Source: Moringa oleifera (taxonomy: Eukaryota > Streptophyta > Magnoliopsida > Brassicales > Moringaceae). From it: a stretch of DNA of 64,000 bases. The position numbers and the translations under genes are program-made. Of the stretch, positions 10,270 to 23,480 are shown in pieces (within the stretch, counting starts at the first letter, position 1; every line of letters begins with the position of its first letter). Under the pieces are notes generated by a model. That model did no database searches. It saw only the letters and a list, made by a program, of their open reading frames with translations, and was not told where the DNA came from. The stretch is from NCBI GenBank assembly GCA_021397835.1, contig JAJFZO010000742.1, forward strand, positions 257,001 to 321,000, written 5' to 3'.

Positions 10270-13140
10270 AAAATGCTCTCTTTCCCTATCAATATATATA
10301 ATTAAAATATTTTTAAAATAATTTTAATTTATATTAATCTTTTAAAGAAGTACGTAATAAAAATACAAAAAATAAAACCATAAAAAAGTAAAATTATATC
10401 AAAATAAAAAAGTATTTAAAATAAATAAATAAAATTTAAAAATTAAATAAAAAATAAATAGTAAAAAAATCTAGATAAACAAATGGATTAACAAAATTGC
10501 AACCACTTCGTGAGGTCTACTATTTAAAATTTTATTAAATTGAAATATAAAAATAAAACATGTTAAAATATATCAATAGATAATTAAAAATAAATATAAT
10601 AAAAAATTATATAATCTGAAAATTATAAAAATTAAAAAATATGTAAAATAAAAATAATGAAAAATAAAATAAAAGCAAATAAAACAAACTAAAAAACCAA
10701 ATAAATCAAAAAATTCAAAAGAAATGTTACTAAGCAAAAATAAGTTAAAGACACAAAAAACACCCAATAAAATAAAAAAATAAATGTATGAAAAATATAA
10801 AAAAATTAAGGTAACAAAAAAAAACGAAAAAAATTCAAAAAAAGTCGAGACAATACATATTAAAAAAAAAAAAGCAATAGTAAAGAAACAAAACTCTTTG
10901 CAAAACAACAAAAGATTTCTTTGAAAAAAATGAAAATAAAAATAAAAATTTTAAAACATATATATAATACAAAATCATTAAAACAATAAAATTAAATCAA
11001 TAAAATGAAAATAATAAATTCAAAAAATTCAAAAAATTTAAAAACCACAAAAAAACTTAAAAATTAAAAATTAATGTAAAATAATTTATAATTTATAATA
11101 ATTCAAGAATCATAAAATATTTTACAGAAAAATAAAAAATAATTTGATTTACGTTAATCTTTTAAAAACAATATAATGAAAATACAATAAATCAAACAAT
11201 AAAAATATAAATACACCAAGAAAAAATGTATCTAAAAAATAAATAAAAGTATGTAAAATATAAAAGAAAATTTAAAAATAAGATAAATGAAAAACGAAAA
11301 GTAACAAAAAACTTAAAATCAAATAAAGTAATAAAATTTCAACCACTTGATGAGGTTTAATATTTTTTTTTGAATTAAAGTAGTCAAAAGTAATAAAAAT
11401 ATAAAAATATAAAAAATTTATAAAAAGATCAAAATATAAAAGCTAATAGAAATAAAATAAATAAATAATATGAAAAAGTAAGAAAAATAAAGTTACAAAA
11501 AAATAAGTGCTAGAAAATGAAAATACTCAATAAAAAAGTATATGAGAATTTTTCTTTAAAAAAACCCAAAGCAACTAAAAATAAGAAAAAAGGAGTAAAA
11601 ATCCAACAAAATCAAGGCAATACATATTTTAAAAAACAAGATAAGAAATTAAACTCTTTGCAAAGTAAAAAAATAGATTTTATTGAAAAAAAATAGTACA
11701 GAATAAAATAAAATAAAATATCAAAAATTATACCCAAAAAATCATTAAAAATCCAATGAAATGAAAATAGAAAAACTTTTATAAAATCCAAAAAAATCAA
11801 AGAAAACATAAAAATAATAAAATAATGTAAAATAATTTAAAACAAATGAACAATCATAAAATATTCTGTAAAAATTAAAAAAATAATTTTAATTTGCATT
11901 TATCTTTTAAAGAAAAATGTAATAAAAATAAAATAAATAAAATAGTAAAAAAATAAAATACAATAAAATAAAAATATTCAAATAAATAAATTATGGTATG
12001 TGAAAATATAATAAAAATCAAATTTAAAAAAATCTATATCAAATAAACTAACAAATTTGAAATCATTGGTAGGGTTTAATATTTGCTGGTTTGCTGAATT
12101 AAAATAGACAAAGATGAAAAAAACATAAAAAATTATGAAATATAAAAAATTATAAAAATTTTGGTAAAATAAAAGTAAATGAAATTTTTTTTAAAAAAAG
12201 TAAACTAAAAAATCTAAGAAAAATCAAGTTACTAAAAGAAAATAAATGAAAGAAACTAAAAATACCTGAAAAAAATATAAATATAAATTTAAAAAATAAA
12301 AAAACTCAAAGTAACTAAAAGAAATTGAAAAAAAAGTTTAAAAAATCCAACAAAATCAGGACAATATATATTAAAAAGGCAATAGCAAAGAAATAAAGCT
12401 TTTTGCAAAGTGAGAAAATAAATTTTGTTTAAAAAATAATAAAAGATAAAATAAAATAAAATATAAAAAATATATATCAAGAAATTATAAAAAGCATCAA
12501 AAAATAAAAAATAGAAAAATGAAATGTAACAAAATTAAAAAAGAATAAAGAGAATGATTGAAAAAAAATGTAAAAAACTAGAAAACTTAGAAAATATAAG
12601 AAGAAAAAAATAATATAAAATAATTTAAAACAATTCAAGAAGCATAAAATATTCTCTAGAAAAATTTTCAAACACAATTTAGATTTGCATTGATCTTTTA
12701 AAGAAAATTATAATAAAAATAAAATAAATCAAAAAGTAGAAATTTTAAAAATACAATAAAAATATAAAAAATATCCAAAATAATAAAATAAAAATATATA
12801 AAAAATAAAGTAACAAAAAATAACAAAATTAAAAAAAATAAAAATCAAGTATGCTAACAAAATTATGAGGAGGTGGGTATAATATTTGTTAATTTACTGA
12901 ATTATAGTAATCAAAGATGATAAAAATTCAATAAAATACAAAATATAAAAAATTTTAAAAAATAAAAGAAAATAAAATAGAGGGAAATAAAAAATCTTGT
13001 AAAACCAAATAATTAAAAAAATCAAACTAAAATAATTTGACTAAAATAAAATAAGGGAAAGAAACTAAAAAAACATAACAATATGAAAATATATATATAA
13101 GAAAAAAATTAAAAAAACCCAAAATAACTAGAAGAAAATA
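10270..13140. repeat. Tandem array of an AT-rich unit of about 0.75-0.82 kb
   Basis: Three independent landmarks recur in the same order. ATCTTTTAAAGAA-type text followed by AATAAAAAT occurs near 10338, 11158, 11905 and 12693. CAACCACTT(C/G)(G/A)TGAGGT-type text followed by TAATATTT and GAATTAAA occurs near 10502, 11334, 12056 and 12865. ACAATACATATT followed by AAACTCTTTGCAAA occurs near 10850, 11620 and 12360. Spacings are about 820, 745 and 790 bp, so about three and a half units are present. Units are diverged by substitutions and indels. The Phe/Ile/Leu-rich open frames on the minus strand here are products of A-rich DNA, not genes. Confidence 0.8.
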
Positions 13141-15560
13141 AGTTACTATGTTTTTATTTAGGCTTTGATAATAAAATTTCATAAGTAGTACCTATCAATA
13201 CTTAATTTTGCCTCCACTGAAAAACAAAATGAGAAAGTGCCACTGTCACCTTGAAGTTTGAAGAACAACAATTTTTAGCGTCTCTTTTGGTAGACTTTGG
13301 AAAAAAAGATACCTAAAATGGGTTTGATGATAGATGAACTAGATTTTTAGATAAACTCAATAAGCTTGGCTGATTCACATGGATTCAGGTTGATTCTTAC
13401 TTGAGGTCTTCTTAGACTACTATTGGAAGACTCTACCTTCAGCACCAGCCCTAAAGTTTCTTTGGATCAAAATAATTACTTTCGAATGGTTTAGTACATC
13501 AAAGATAAAATTGGCATAGATAGATAAATACAAACATGATTTAAGGATTGCCATCATGATTTAGCTCTATATGTTCAATGTAAGATCATGACTTAACTTC
13601 GCATTTTTAGTTAGATCGAGATTACGCTCAAATTAGGAGTCTTCCAAGATCGAGATTTTCTTTCTCCTAAATCCAAGGTTGAAAGTTTCCTAGATCGGAT
13701 TTCGAAGTAAAGGCCAAGCTTGAGATTTCTTTTCTTCTATATCAAAGATTGGGAATTTTTCAAGGCAGTAGTTCAAATTGGACATGGGTCAAGATTTCCT
13801 TTCCATCATCTAGATTAAAGATCGAGAATTTTGCAAGAGACCCAGTTCAAGATTTCCTTCATCTAGCTTACGTTAGGGAATCATCTCATTCTCCAATTTT
13901 GAAGACTAATAGCATCCAGATTATGGTTTCCCATCTTCGAAGTCTAGTTCATAAGTTTCTTCATCATTATGTTTTGAAGAACAACACCATCTAGATTGGG
14001 ATTTTCTTTCTTTAAAATTAAGATTGAGAACTTGCATAAACACAATCCAAGATCAATTTCTTCTTATCATCAGGGTTTAAAGTTTCAAAATTAAGATTAG
14101 GAATTTTGGCCATCAAGTTTATGATCAGGATTCCTCCTATCATTGGGATTTAAAATTCATAACTTAAATTGAAAGTTAAAGGCCATTGATAATCTCACAT
14201 CAAATTTGATATCACTGTAGTTGATCTTGATTTCATATGAAACTTAAGACTTAACTATGATGTGATTAATAAAGATCTCATATTGGAACTCAAAGCCCAT
14301 GCAAATAATTGATGATGATTTCACATCAAGATGGACTTGTAGATCGATGTGATTGAGTTTCACGTCAGAATTCAAAGTTTAAATGCAATCAATGAAGATC
14401 TCACATTAAGAAAGATTGGAAGATCATTTTGATTAATCATGATCTCACATTAACATTTAAAGGCTTAGCTACATAAAGAGGAAGAAGCGTGAAGATTCAA
14501 GAAACTTATAGAAGGTTTTAGATGAAGTGCGCATGGAGGCATATTTTATTCTTAACTAATTAAAGAGAGTCATGGTTCCCCAAGTTAATAATAAAATTTT
14601 GATGAGATTTTCCTAAATTTTTTTCATCAATTGACCTTTTTCTACAGAAAAAAGATCTTTGCATCCTCATGTTTTTTAGCATGTTAGCTTGCATTCTCTC
14701 TGGTAGAAAGTAGTTTCTTAAATCTCTTCTAAAATTTCTTCAGGAGAGAATTCTTGTTTCCATATTTATTATTTGGTAAAGAGACAACAAAAAGATCATA
14801 TTATAGATATAATCCTTCCCCCATTTACATGTATTAGAATTTTCAAAAATTTAATGAAAGAAATAGTTGCTTACATTCTCTTTATTTACTGTTTATTTAG
14901 TTCATTATTATAAATTTGAATAATGTATCTTATATTTTTAAAATTATTCTTTTAGAGAGAGGAATTTGATGAACTTCATATTCCAAATCTTTAAAATAAA
15001 ATATATTTGTTTTTAAGTCAAAAATCAAGTGTCGATTCTCAAACTCTTGCATAAAATTGCATGATAAATTATTTTAAAATTTATCACATTTTAATTAAGT
15101 CTAATGTAGCTTTTCTCCCAAAAAGTTTAAGATTAAGCAAAGGTTATTTTCATTTTGTTTGTACATAATATATAATATATAATATATAATATATTTATTA
15201 ATTGTATAATGGAATCAACATCAACTTGATACAATTCAAGATATGAGATCATTTAGCTTAAATAGTATCAATTCTTAAGCATTCGTGAGGTGCTAACTTT
15301 CTCTATATGTAATTAACTTTTAATCTTAAATCTTCCAGTAAAGTATATCACTGTTTTTCAAATGGAGTTCATGATTTCTTCACTGAAAGAAAAAGAAGTT
15401 TTAAAATAAAACTAGTGCCAATCATATTATAAAAAAGATTAGTAGTGACTCTTTATTTTTTTTTTACTTAAAAATTAAAGTCAAAAGAATTTACAAAACC
15501 AATAGAAAATTTTCACATCGGGCTTTTACTCTAAAAAAAAATTAACTGTGATAGTTGACA
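13141..15560 (+). mobile_element. Probable long LTR or leader of an old Ty3/gypsy-type element
   Basis: This region has no long frame but shows a module seen again at 41.7-44.3 kb. A tandem-repeat tract comes first, then GAGGTGCTAACTTTCTC near 15288 (compare AAGGTGCTAACCATTCTTC near 44088), then GCCAATCATATTATA...GTGACTCTTTATTTT near 15418-15455 (compare GTCCAATCATATTGTA... near 44220). This order is typical of LTR ends in several plant Ty3/gypsy families. A gag-like relic follows at 16.2-17.3 kb. No exact LTR termini, primer-binding site or second LTR were identified, so the extent is approximate. Confidence 0.4.
13600..14475. repeat. Imperfect short tandem repeats of about 70-75 bp
   Basis: Two repeat families lie in tandem. 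Units with GATTGGGAATTTTTCAAG / GATCGAGAATTTTGCAAG occur near 13676, 13748, 13817, 14024 and 14096. Units with GATCTCACATTAAG / GATTTCACATCAAG occur about every 70 bp from 14190 to 14455. Both are diverged. Such tracts are common inside plant LTRs and leaders. Confidence 0.6.
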
Positions 15561-16189
15561 ATTCCATTAAGGATCATTTAGAAAGTTGAGCTAAAGTTTA
15601 AGCACATCTCAATACTTAGACTAAACCATTTAGGAAAGTTCATAATAAGAAAGTCAACCTTGACCTCATATCGATTGTTAAATTCCTTTATGATTAGAGA
15701 AGAATAGATAACTTTAAGGAACACATAAATAGTGATAGCATATTAGTGGTTAAAGCCACTAGGTTTTGGTATAAGAATTTTAAACTAGATAAGACCTCTA
15801 AATCTGTCAATGAAGTTTTAAGCTCGAGTACTAAGGAAGAACCTACCTCCCAAAAATCTTGAAATCTAAAATATCAAAGCTATGACCAATCTATTCTTAT
15901 TCCTCAAGAAGGGATTAACCTTGATGAAGGATAGGTAACCAATCCAATTCCTTCACCAAATCCTCTATCCGATGAGGTCTCTTTCATGAGGGCATGCAAT
16001 CCTTCCATTACTTTCACCAGTACTCTTCCCGATGACTGTGTTTGACTCGATAAGGGATTAGAACCCTAAATTCAAAGTCCCTTATGTCACATTAGATGTT
16101 AGTTCCCTTTTTTTAAAAAAAAAAAAAAACCTTTGAGTAAGTTCTTATCTTTTTTGTTCATCATTGACTTGATTTCTTATTTTACAGAT

Positions 16190-17310
16190 TTGGTAAAAAT
16201 GGGCCTTTAACGCACAATCCTTCATGTCACTGAGAGTAACTATGAAAGGTGATAGACATGGCCTTAGGCAGGCATCTCCTCGGAGGAAGTTCGACCTTTG
16301 GAACTATTATCAAACCTCAACAAAAGGGTTAGTTCTCTTGGATTGCCCAAAAAGAAAAAAATCTAGTGCTAGCTCGAAGAAGGGTGAAGACAAGGGAAGC
16401 CATCTAAAGGATCAAGGCTAGATGGATGCTCAAAAAATGCCCTTATGTGAACTAGTGCCTCTTTTTTTGGAGGTGAAACTCCTCCCTTAGTGGAACATAT
16501 GAGCTGAAGGCTTCATGGACCACTCTAGACTGGTTTAGAAGTGGTCAATGAAGTCGATTCTCCCCTAAGACATGAGACAGCTAGAGGGGAAGAACAATAG
16601 CAATTTTTTGGATCGCATACGAAGAGGTAAATATTTGCCTTTTTCTTTTTCTCTTCTTCATTTTTCTAGGAAAATAGACGTAGGTTTTCTAACTTGAGTA
16701 TTTTTTTTTTTGTTTGTAGTTTTCCTGAAGGATGGCTGCACTTGTCAGTAAGTACAGTCATATTAGCATTGGCTTTCAGTACCTTGTGTAGGAGGTCAAA
16801 ATGGCTAATAAATCAACTATTGAAGCCATCAATAAGCAATGGTTAATGAGCTAAAGTTACAGTTAACCTCGGTGGAGGCCAACGTCGAGGTTAGGATAAG
16901 CTAATCCAAAAAAGATCTTATCCTCTAGCACTCGAAAAAGATGAGGATAACTCAAGGGGAAGCTTGATCACTCGTAGTGGATGAATTTCACATAACAAAA
17001 ACGTTTAGAGCTGAGATCGAGGAGTAGGCCTCTAAGCTCTTTCGGCCCATAAGAAGAAGGATTGTACAAGAGATCTAAGATTAGTATTTCGACCTAGATT
17101 TACCATGGGTGCAGGTGGCTCCTCCAATCAAAGCTTTACCAGTGCTTTCTAAAGATATAGATGTTTCCCTTACAGATCTTGAGGAAGTAGTAGAAAAGCC
17201 CACCAAGGAGGGAACATCGGGTACAGCTCTTGAACATTAACCTTTAGCTGCATCATCGGCTCCCGATGTGGCTGAGACCACAGCCCAACCTAGGCCTTCA
17301 ACTTTGTAAA
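16190..17310 (+). pseudogene. Gag-like or coiled-coil retroelement ORF relic
   Basis: A plausible splice acceptor (TTTTACAG at about 16188) is followed by a readable segment (16224-16421) rich in Lys and Ser with KGLVLLDCPKRKK. Further on, interrupted frames give a charged, probably coiled-coil segment (VEANVEVRIS, HSKKM, TQGEA, DEFHITKTFRAEIEE) near 16870-17020. An uninterrupted piece follows with FDLDLPWVQVAPPIKALPVL and an acidic tail (17090-17240). Many stops separate these. The pattern (basic segment, coiled coil, then a Phe-Asp-Leu-Asp stretch and acidic tail) resembles plant retroelement gag-like ORFs, but I cannot assign a family. It sits downstream of LTR-like DNA. Confidence 0.4.
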
Positions 17311-17925
17311 TTTGCTTTGTTTATTTTTTTTTCTTTTTTCCTTATGATGTACAAACTATTTCTTTATTGAAATTCATAATTTTTAGAAATCTAATATTTT
17401 AGAAATACTTGAATGATGATTATTGCCTTAAGAACCTTAAAAAATAATTTGAATCAATTCTAGATGAATGAGACCCGATGAGGCTAGACTATACTTGATG
17501 TGAACTAACCTCAACTTTGACTAAGTCACTGACCCTAATGTCAACACTTAAACCGATGTGGACAAATTAGCTTCAAATTTCTCAAGCCATTGACCGACAT
17601 ATCTTCGGGGCCAAAAATCTGAAGTAGATAACCTTGAGGATTTCATCTGAACTCTATCATTTGACTGCATAATATGGGCCTTGCCTTTGAGCCTAATGAA
17701 TTTGCTCGAAGTGATTCTTTAAGTAGAAACCCAATGTACTCTAAAGAATCCTAGGTGAATTAAGTCTCGATGAGTTATCAAGGATAATGGTATTGATGAA
17801 GATTTTGGACCCCATGCTTAATAGAATAGTAAAGACATAAGGTCTGATAAAGGAGCTACAGTATCCCGATGTGCCTACAAAATAGACTAAAAGAGAGATG
17901 AAGTTGTGGGAGAAAAATTAGGTGT
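17311..17925. other. Intergenic, degenerate sequence
   Basis: No open frame or family motif. It may be a continuation of the degenerate retroelement. Confidence 0.35.
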
Positions 17926-18460
17926 TGACACATATAATTACACAATTCTCAAATGTTAACACCTATCTTTCAATATACTTCAATAAAACAACTATTCCTT
18001 TTTTTTTCTTCAAAATAATTACACCAATATATAGAATTACTTTTACAAAAATATAATTTATACCTAAACCACCATTACTTCTTTCACGTATAAAAATACT
18101 TTAACATAATTCAATCCAAAAAATTATAAAACATGACATTTAACATAAAGAGGAAAACAAACTTAATTTCATAATTTAACTCTATATATACAATCCATAA
18201 ATTTAGAGACACATTATCATTTAAGTTTAATTATGTCTACATCAATAAAGTTTTGAGTACAATCATTATACATTTATATTAGAAGTTTAACTATCTTAAG
18301 ATAATGTTCCATAGACACTGTTCAACCTTTTTTTCTAACTTCATTAAGATCTGATTAGGAGAAAGTATCTATATTCACTTACTACATTTATCAAAACAAA
18401 AAAAATTAATACAAATTAAAATTTATAATAAGCACATATAAGTAATTGCTTAAAAACTTA

Positions 18461-18546
18461 CCATTCTTGCGTGTGGGATATTATCATCACGTTTGTTGAT
18501 GATGTCCCTCATAAATTTCATCATATAATATCCACACTCAGTATCT
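18461..18546 (-). pseudogene. Ulp1/C48 peptidase-like exon inside CACTA element
   Basis: The minus strand reads TECGYYMMKFMRDIINKRDD between an AG acceptor (TTTAG|ATACTG at 18546) and a GT donor (AATG|GTAAGT at 18461). The Cys followed by Gly-Tyr-Tyr and MKFMRDI matches the catalytic-Cys end of Ulp1-type SUMO peptidases carried by many plant CACTA elements. A second matching piece (LAVVELHASVYNIFDLLNHG) lies upstream near 18860-18795 and ends in a stop. The exon itself is open with intact splice signals, but the gene around it is fragmentary. Confidence 0.6.
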
Positions 18547-19254
18547 AAATGAAGATATGGACATTGCATTGAAAATATTTAAATGCTATATTTTTTTAAA
18601 ATAAATTAAACTAATATCACTTGTAAGCTTAAGTACACATACCTTAGTAAGAACATTTCTAGCAATGAGCATACCATTTGGAGCTGACAGTAGAAAGTAA
18701 TCAATAATTTTGAAACTTCAAAAAATATATGATAAAATAAATAAAAATATTTTCACTCACGTGAACATTAACTCATCTAGTTCTTATCAAGAACCATGGT
18801 TCAGAAGATCGAAAATGTTATACACGGATGCATGGAGCTCGACAACCGCCAACATCTAAAGACACCTACATTACTAAAAATAAATAACAAGAATATTGTG
18901 AATAAAACTATCACTAATTTAAAATAATATAATAGCTACCCTAAGTTATAAGAAAATATCCTTACTCTATTGTCACGTATGGTTCTATCATTCTATTTGG
19001 GTATCTACACTTACAAACATCTTATTTGACAACGTTGATGGATCAACAAATACCTAATAATTGCCTAAATCAAGTGTAGCCAGATCTATATAAGGTTTAT
19101 CAAAAATTAAAAAAAGTAAGAAAACTTAAATATATTAGTAAAATAATAAATCAATAAAATATAACAGACATATGTACATAATATAAGCTTAAACGATGAT
19201 GACACTTAACTTCGCCATGTGATTAAATTGGATAATATCTTTCTAGATCACAAA

Positions 19255-20160
19255 ATTTAATTAATTAATTAACATGTAAAGAACATAATTAATATATAAT
19301 CAGTTAATAATTAATAATTTAATTATTTAATTAAATAAATAACATATTAGTAATACATAATTAATTAAAATCTAACTAATTAATTTATATGTACTTAGTT
19401 AATTAACATTTAATTAATTAACTAATTAATATTAATTATTTAAAAATAAATAATTAATTAATTAACATGTAAATAACATTCAGTTACTTAACAAACATTT
19501 AATTAATTAATTCTGTAAATATATGTAATTGAAATCTAATTAAATAGTTAACATGTAATTAATTAATTATTCAATAAAAACTAACATATATTTCATTAAG
19601 ATTATCAATTGAACAAATGAACATATAATTGATTAATTATTTAGTTAATATCTAAAGAAGTTCAAATTAATTAATTACAATCTAACTAATTAATCAACAT
19701 GCAAATAGCATCTAATTAATATATAATTAAGTAACATCTAATTAATTAATTATCCAACTAAAATTTAATTAATTAATTATCTAATTAATTATTTAATTAA
19801 TTAAATAAATAACATATAACTAACATCTAATTAATTAATTAAAATTAGATTAACTAATTTACATTTACATAATTAATATCTAATTAATTTATTAACATCT
19901 AATAAACTTCTAATTACTTAATAAACATCTACTTAATTAATTATCTATTTGACATCTAATGAACATCTAATTAAGTAAATAACATTTAATCAACTTAAAT
20001 TTCTTAATTTCAACATCTAATTAAGTGAATAACATTTAATCAACTTAATTAAGTAAATAACATCTAATGAACATCTAATTAAGTAAATAACATTTAATCA
20101 ACTTAAATTATGTACTTTATCAACTAATTTCTTAATTTCAAAATCAACTTAAATTTACCA
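19255..20160. repeat. TTAATTAA-rich short repeats
   Basis: Dense irregular repeats of ACATCTAATTAATTA and AAGTAAATAACATTTAATCA type; the latter is nearly exact near 19970-20000, 20020-20050 and 20075-20105. No coding content. A similar tract at 51480-51740 lies beside the other CACTA element. Confidence 0.7.
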
Positions 20161-20699
20161 ATTTATATAAATTATTAGCATATACTCATTCTTACATAAT
20201 ATAGCCATTAAAACATAATTACAAAATACTCAAAGTTCACCAATAAAAGTTCATCGAGCAAATCTAAATGTTATTAAGTATCTAAATACTTGTAAAATAT
20301 CCACCAAATCACACCCAAATCAAGCAAAGTTAAAGATTCCCTAATTTATTCTTTAAACTCAAATCAAGTAAATAAAAATAGAGAATAAAGAAACTTACAT
20401 ATTAGTGATTCTTAAATATCCAAATAATTGTAAACTATCCACCAAATCACACCCAGTCAAGCAAAACTTAATATCAATTTCCTAATTTATTCTTTAGATT
20501 CAACTTAAAGTAAAATAAAAATAAACGATAAAGAAACTTACATATTGGCGACCATAGAAATCAATATCTAAGCTTATTGCATAATCCTAAATCAAGTAAA
20601 ACACTTTGATTTTTGGATGGTCGGGTGGAAGAGAGGATTAAGACAGAAATAAGGAGAGGGGCAGTTTTTTTCTAGGTGGCAGTTGCAAAAGAAGCAGCC

Positions 20700-21130
20700 C
20701 ATGCCTAGGGTTATACAATGAATTGACGTTAAAGTAAAAGTTTTAATGTTAGTTCTCCATGAACTAACATTAAAGTGAAGGCTTTAATGTCACTTCTTCA
20801 TGAGCTAACTTAAAGCCTAGTAACAAAAGGTTTTAATGTCAATTCTTTTAGAAGTGACATTAAAAGTTGCCCTTTAAAGTCAATTGTCTTTATGCTATAA
20901 GCAACCCTTTAATCTTTCATTGACGTTAAAAGATTCAATTTTAAACCTTAACATTAGTTGTTTGATAATTGACATTAAAGTGTATCTTTATTAAATGATA
21001 GTTTTCATTAAATTAATCACAAAGATTGCTTTTAATGTCATTTTTTCTAGAACTAATGACAAAAGTATTAAAAATATTTGTAATGATAGTTTTTTACAAA
21101 GTTGTCATTAATTAGTGTCTACTGTTCTCT
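20700..21130. repeat. CACTA subterminal inverted repeats
   Basis: Multiple copies of TTTTAATGTCA(A/C)TTCTT and its complement, for example a hairpin at 20831-20867 (TTTTAATGTCAATTC...GAAGTGACATTAAA). Subterminal repeats of this kind are transposase-binding regions in CACTA elements. Confidence 0.65.
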
Positions 21131-21216
21131 TTTTTTGTAGTAATGAATTTTGATGGTTAGTTTATGTATATGTTGGCGTGTTATTAGAGTGAATAGGTTT
21201 ATTGTGTTAGTTTGTG

Positions 21217-21217
21217 G

Positions 21218-21266
<49 letters not shown>
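21217..21266. repeat. (TA)n(TG)n compound microsatellite
   Basis: Alternating TA over about 22 bp runs straight into alternating TG over about 26 bp. The overlapping open frame (21150-21422) is largely produced by it. Confidence 0.95.
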
Positions 21267-21268
<2 letters not shown>

Positions 21269-21510
21269 CGTGTGTTGGTGTGTTAATGCATATATGTTAA
21301 TGCATATATTAAGTCAGACACGGAAGGATAAAACTATTGTGAATGATAAGGTTGCTCATATAATTGAATGTAATTTATTTATTTATTTTTTATATTTGTC
21401 AATAAGCTGCTCATATAATTGAATGTAATTTATTTATTTATTTATATTTGTTAATAGATTTAGTTTTAGTGGACATTAATGATTAAATTGTTATTAAATG
21501 GTAGGAGCTC

Positions 21511-21843
21511 ATGACCAATAAAATAAATGAATCTGGAGGGTCATTGAGTGATTGTGGTTCATATGAAGGTGATATTTATTCTCAAGTAAAAGGAGTTGAA
21601 TGGAGGGGACATGTTCGTTGTATTGGTAAGATTGGTAGTTCATTAAAAGGAGATGAACGTTCCAAAGCACAAGTCATACAAGAATATATGAAATTAAAGA
21701 ATAATATTGAAGGGTTAGACGGAGATGTCAAAGAACTTCAAGGAAAGTTTGGAGTTATGCTTGACTTGCTAAAGCAATATCCAATTATTGATTTGACTAG
21801 ACTTTCAAATATAGAAAGGGCATCAAATGATGCAGAGATATGA
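21511..21843 (+). pseudogene. C-terminal fragment of a CACTA-type transposase (ORF2)
   Basis: An open frame of 110 codons with an N-terminal Ser/Gly/Asp segment, then VEWRGHVRCIGKIGSSLKGD and a charged helical tail (QVIQEYMKLKNNIEGLDGDV, ELQGKFGVMLDLLKQYP). This layout, a short domain with a Gly-rich turn followed by a coiled coil, is that of the C-terminal tail of plant En/Spm ORF2 (transposase_24-like) proteins. The first ATG at 21511 has no supporting context, so it is probably an exon whose upstream part is lost. It lies between CACTA termini at 21142 and 23494. Confidence 0.5.
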
Positions 21844-22969
21844 TATCTTTTACATTCTAAGTTTGAAAATAATATAATTAATTACTATATTCTTATATTT
21901 TCTTTTTGTTTGTCATTAATAGGTTTAAGATGATAGTAGTGTTCCATAACAACACTTTGCAACTACAAAAAGTCTCGTATTAAATTTTAGTATGAATATC
22001 TTTAAATTAGAATGCGCTAAATAAAATGTTGATGAGTGATGTTGCTTGGGCAGCCCAAAACGAGTTATAATTGATGCCTTTATGGTTGCGTCATATTCAT
22101 GGAACTTAACATTTTTTGTATTACAAGTGTTATTATTTACTTTTATTATTACTAGTTGTTTACACTATTGGTATGGTGGTTTTTTTTTTTTTTTTTGCAT
22201 TTGGAGATTTGAGCCTTAAGCTTTGCATTGATTATGTTTCAATAACTGTTTTTACTAATCTTATATATGGCATTACTTTTGTTTATAAGTACTTAAGTTT
22301 TATCTATTAGTAAATTCTTTGGTAAATGTGTTTCTTTGTAATTTTTTTTTCATTGAATTAACTTAATTACTTTGATTTTATCTTGTCTATAAGCTAATCC
22401 ACATTTTTTTCATTTTAAAAAATTGAAGTAATGTTGGTTGCTAAAATGTTGTACCAAAACCTGGTAAATTTGTTAGGTTTTTATTAGAAGAATAAGAAAA
22501 ACTACTAGTTTATAGATACCTTCGTAATGGTAGCTTGGCCATGATCTTATTAGATACTCACTTTTTTTTAGATTTTTATTCTTATTTTTCAATTTTATTT
22601 AACACTTGTATCATTTCATATTTAAATCACTATGTTAAAGCCTCACGATAATGTTTTTCTTATATTTGAGTGTCTTTTCTTAAGGTTTGTGAACTATAAT
22701 TGTTAACATTTAATGTTAATTCTTCTTTAATTGTCGTTCTCTTACCATTGGTCATTTTATGTATATTGACTATATTTCGGGACTTGGATTATCCAGATAA
22801 AAGCAAACGGTTTACTTTGAAATGGAAAATGTAGTATAAAATCATTGGTCGAATAGTATTGTACCTACGATCAAAATAAATTCATATAATAAAGTATTCA
22901 ATAGTAAGTTTGTGGTGTATGCAATACAATAAGTTTAATTTAAAAATGAATAAAATATAAATAAAAAAA

Positions 22970-23480
22970 AAACCTACAATGGACATGTACTGACAAATGA
23001 CTTGTAAAACAACTATAAATATATACTGATGGACGTGGTGTCTATTGCTAAAGACTTTATAATATATTGACGAATGCTGTGTCTGTTAGTTAATTTTTTT
23101 TATATACTAATACATGAAAACATGTGTCAATAAAAATCTTGTACATATAATGATGATCAAAGAATGTGTCACTAAAACATTTACATTTAGCGACAGATAA
23201 AGAATCTATAACTAAAAAATTTACATATAGTGACGCACATATAAACTGTCAGTAAAATATTTACTTACAGTGACGCACGAAAAATCATTAACAGTAAAAC
23301 ACCTATTGTATATACCGACAGATGTAGAAAGCGTCAGTAAAAATCTGTAGCGATACATCCTATATCGATGGTCAAGGTGTTTGTCGGTATAAGTTTTTAG
23401 CTATCAGTAAAGGTCATCTTCACTTATACTGATGGCTTTTAATTTTTTACTCATACTTTTTGGTCCATCGGAAAATAACA
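22970..23480. repeat. CACTA subterminal repeats of element D
   Basis: Repeated motifs such as ACTGATGGACGTGGTGTC, TAGTGACGCACATATAAACT, TACAGTGACGCACGAAAAAT and CCGACAGATGTAGAAAGCGT, on both strands. Confidence 0.65.

Larger units (their letters stand above)
17930..21142 (-). mobile_element. CACTA (En/Spm) element C, partial, terminus at 21142
   Basis: The plus-strand text ending TTTTTTTGTAGTA at 21142 is the reverse complement of a CACTACAAAAAAA-type terminus with one change, marking the 5' end of a minus-strand element. Inside it (20700-21130) are many short direct and inverted subterminal repeats. A minus-strand Ulp1-protease exon relic lies at 18461-18546. No tnp2 transposase was found between them, so the copy is probably non-autonomous or heavily deleted. 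The left limit is uncertain. Confidence 0.55.

Noticed and set aside
10573..12677. Phe/Ile/Leu-rich minus-strand frames resembling membrane proteins
   Set aside because: They are translations of A-rich tandem repeats; composition alone gives the hydrophobic look.
21150..21422. 90-codon frame with Tyr/Ile and Val/Cys repeats
   Set aside because: Produced by the (TA)n(TG)n microsatellite.
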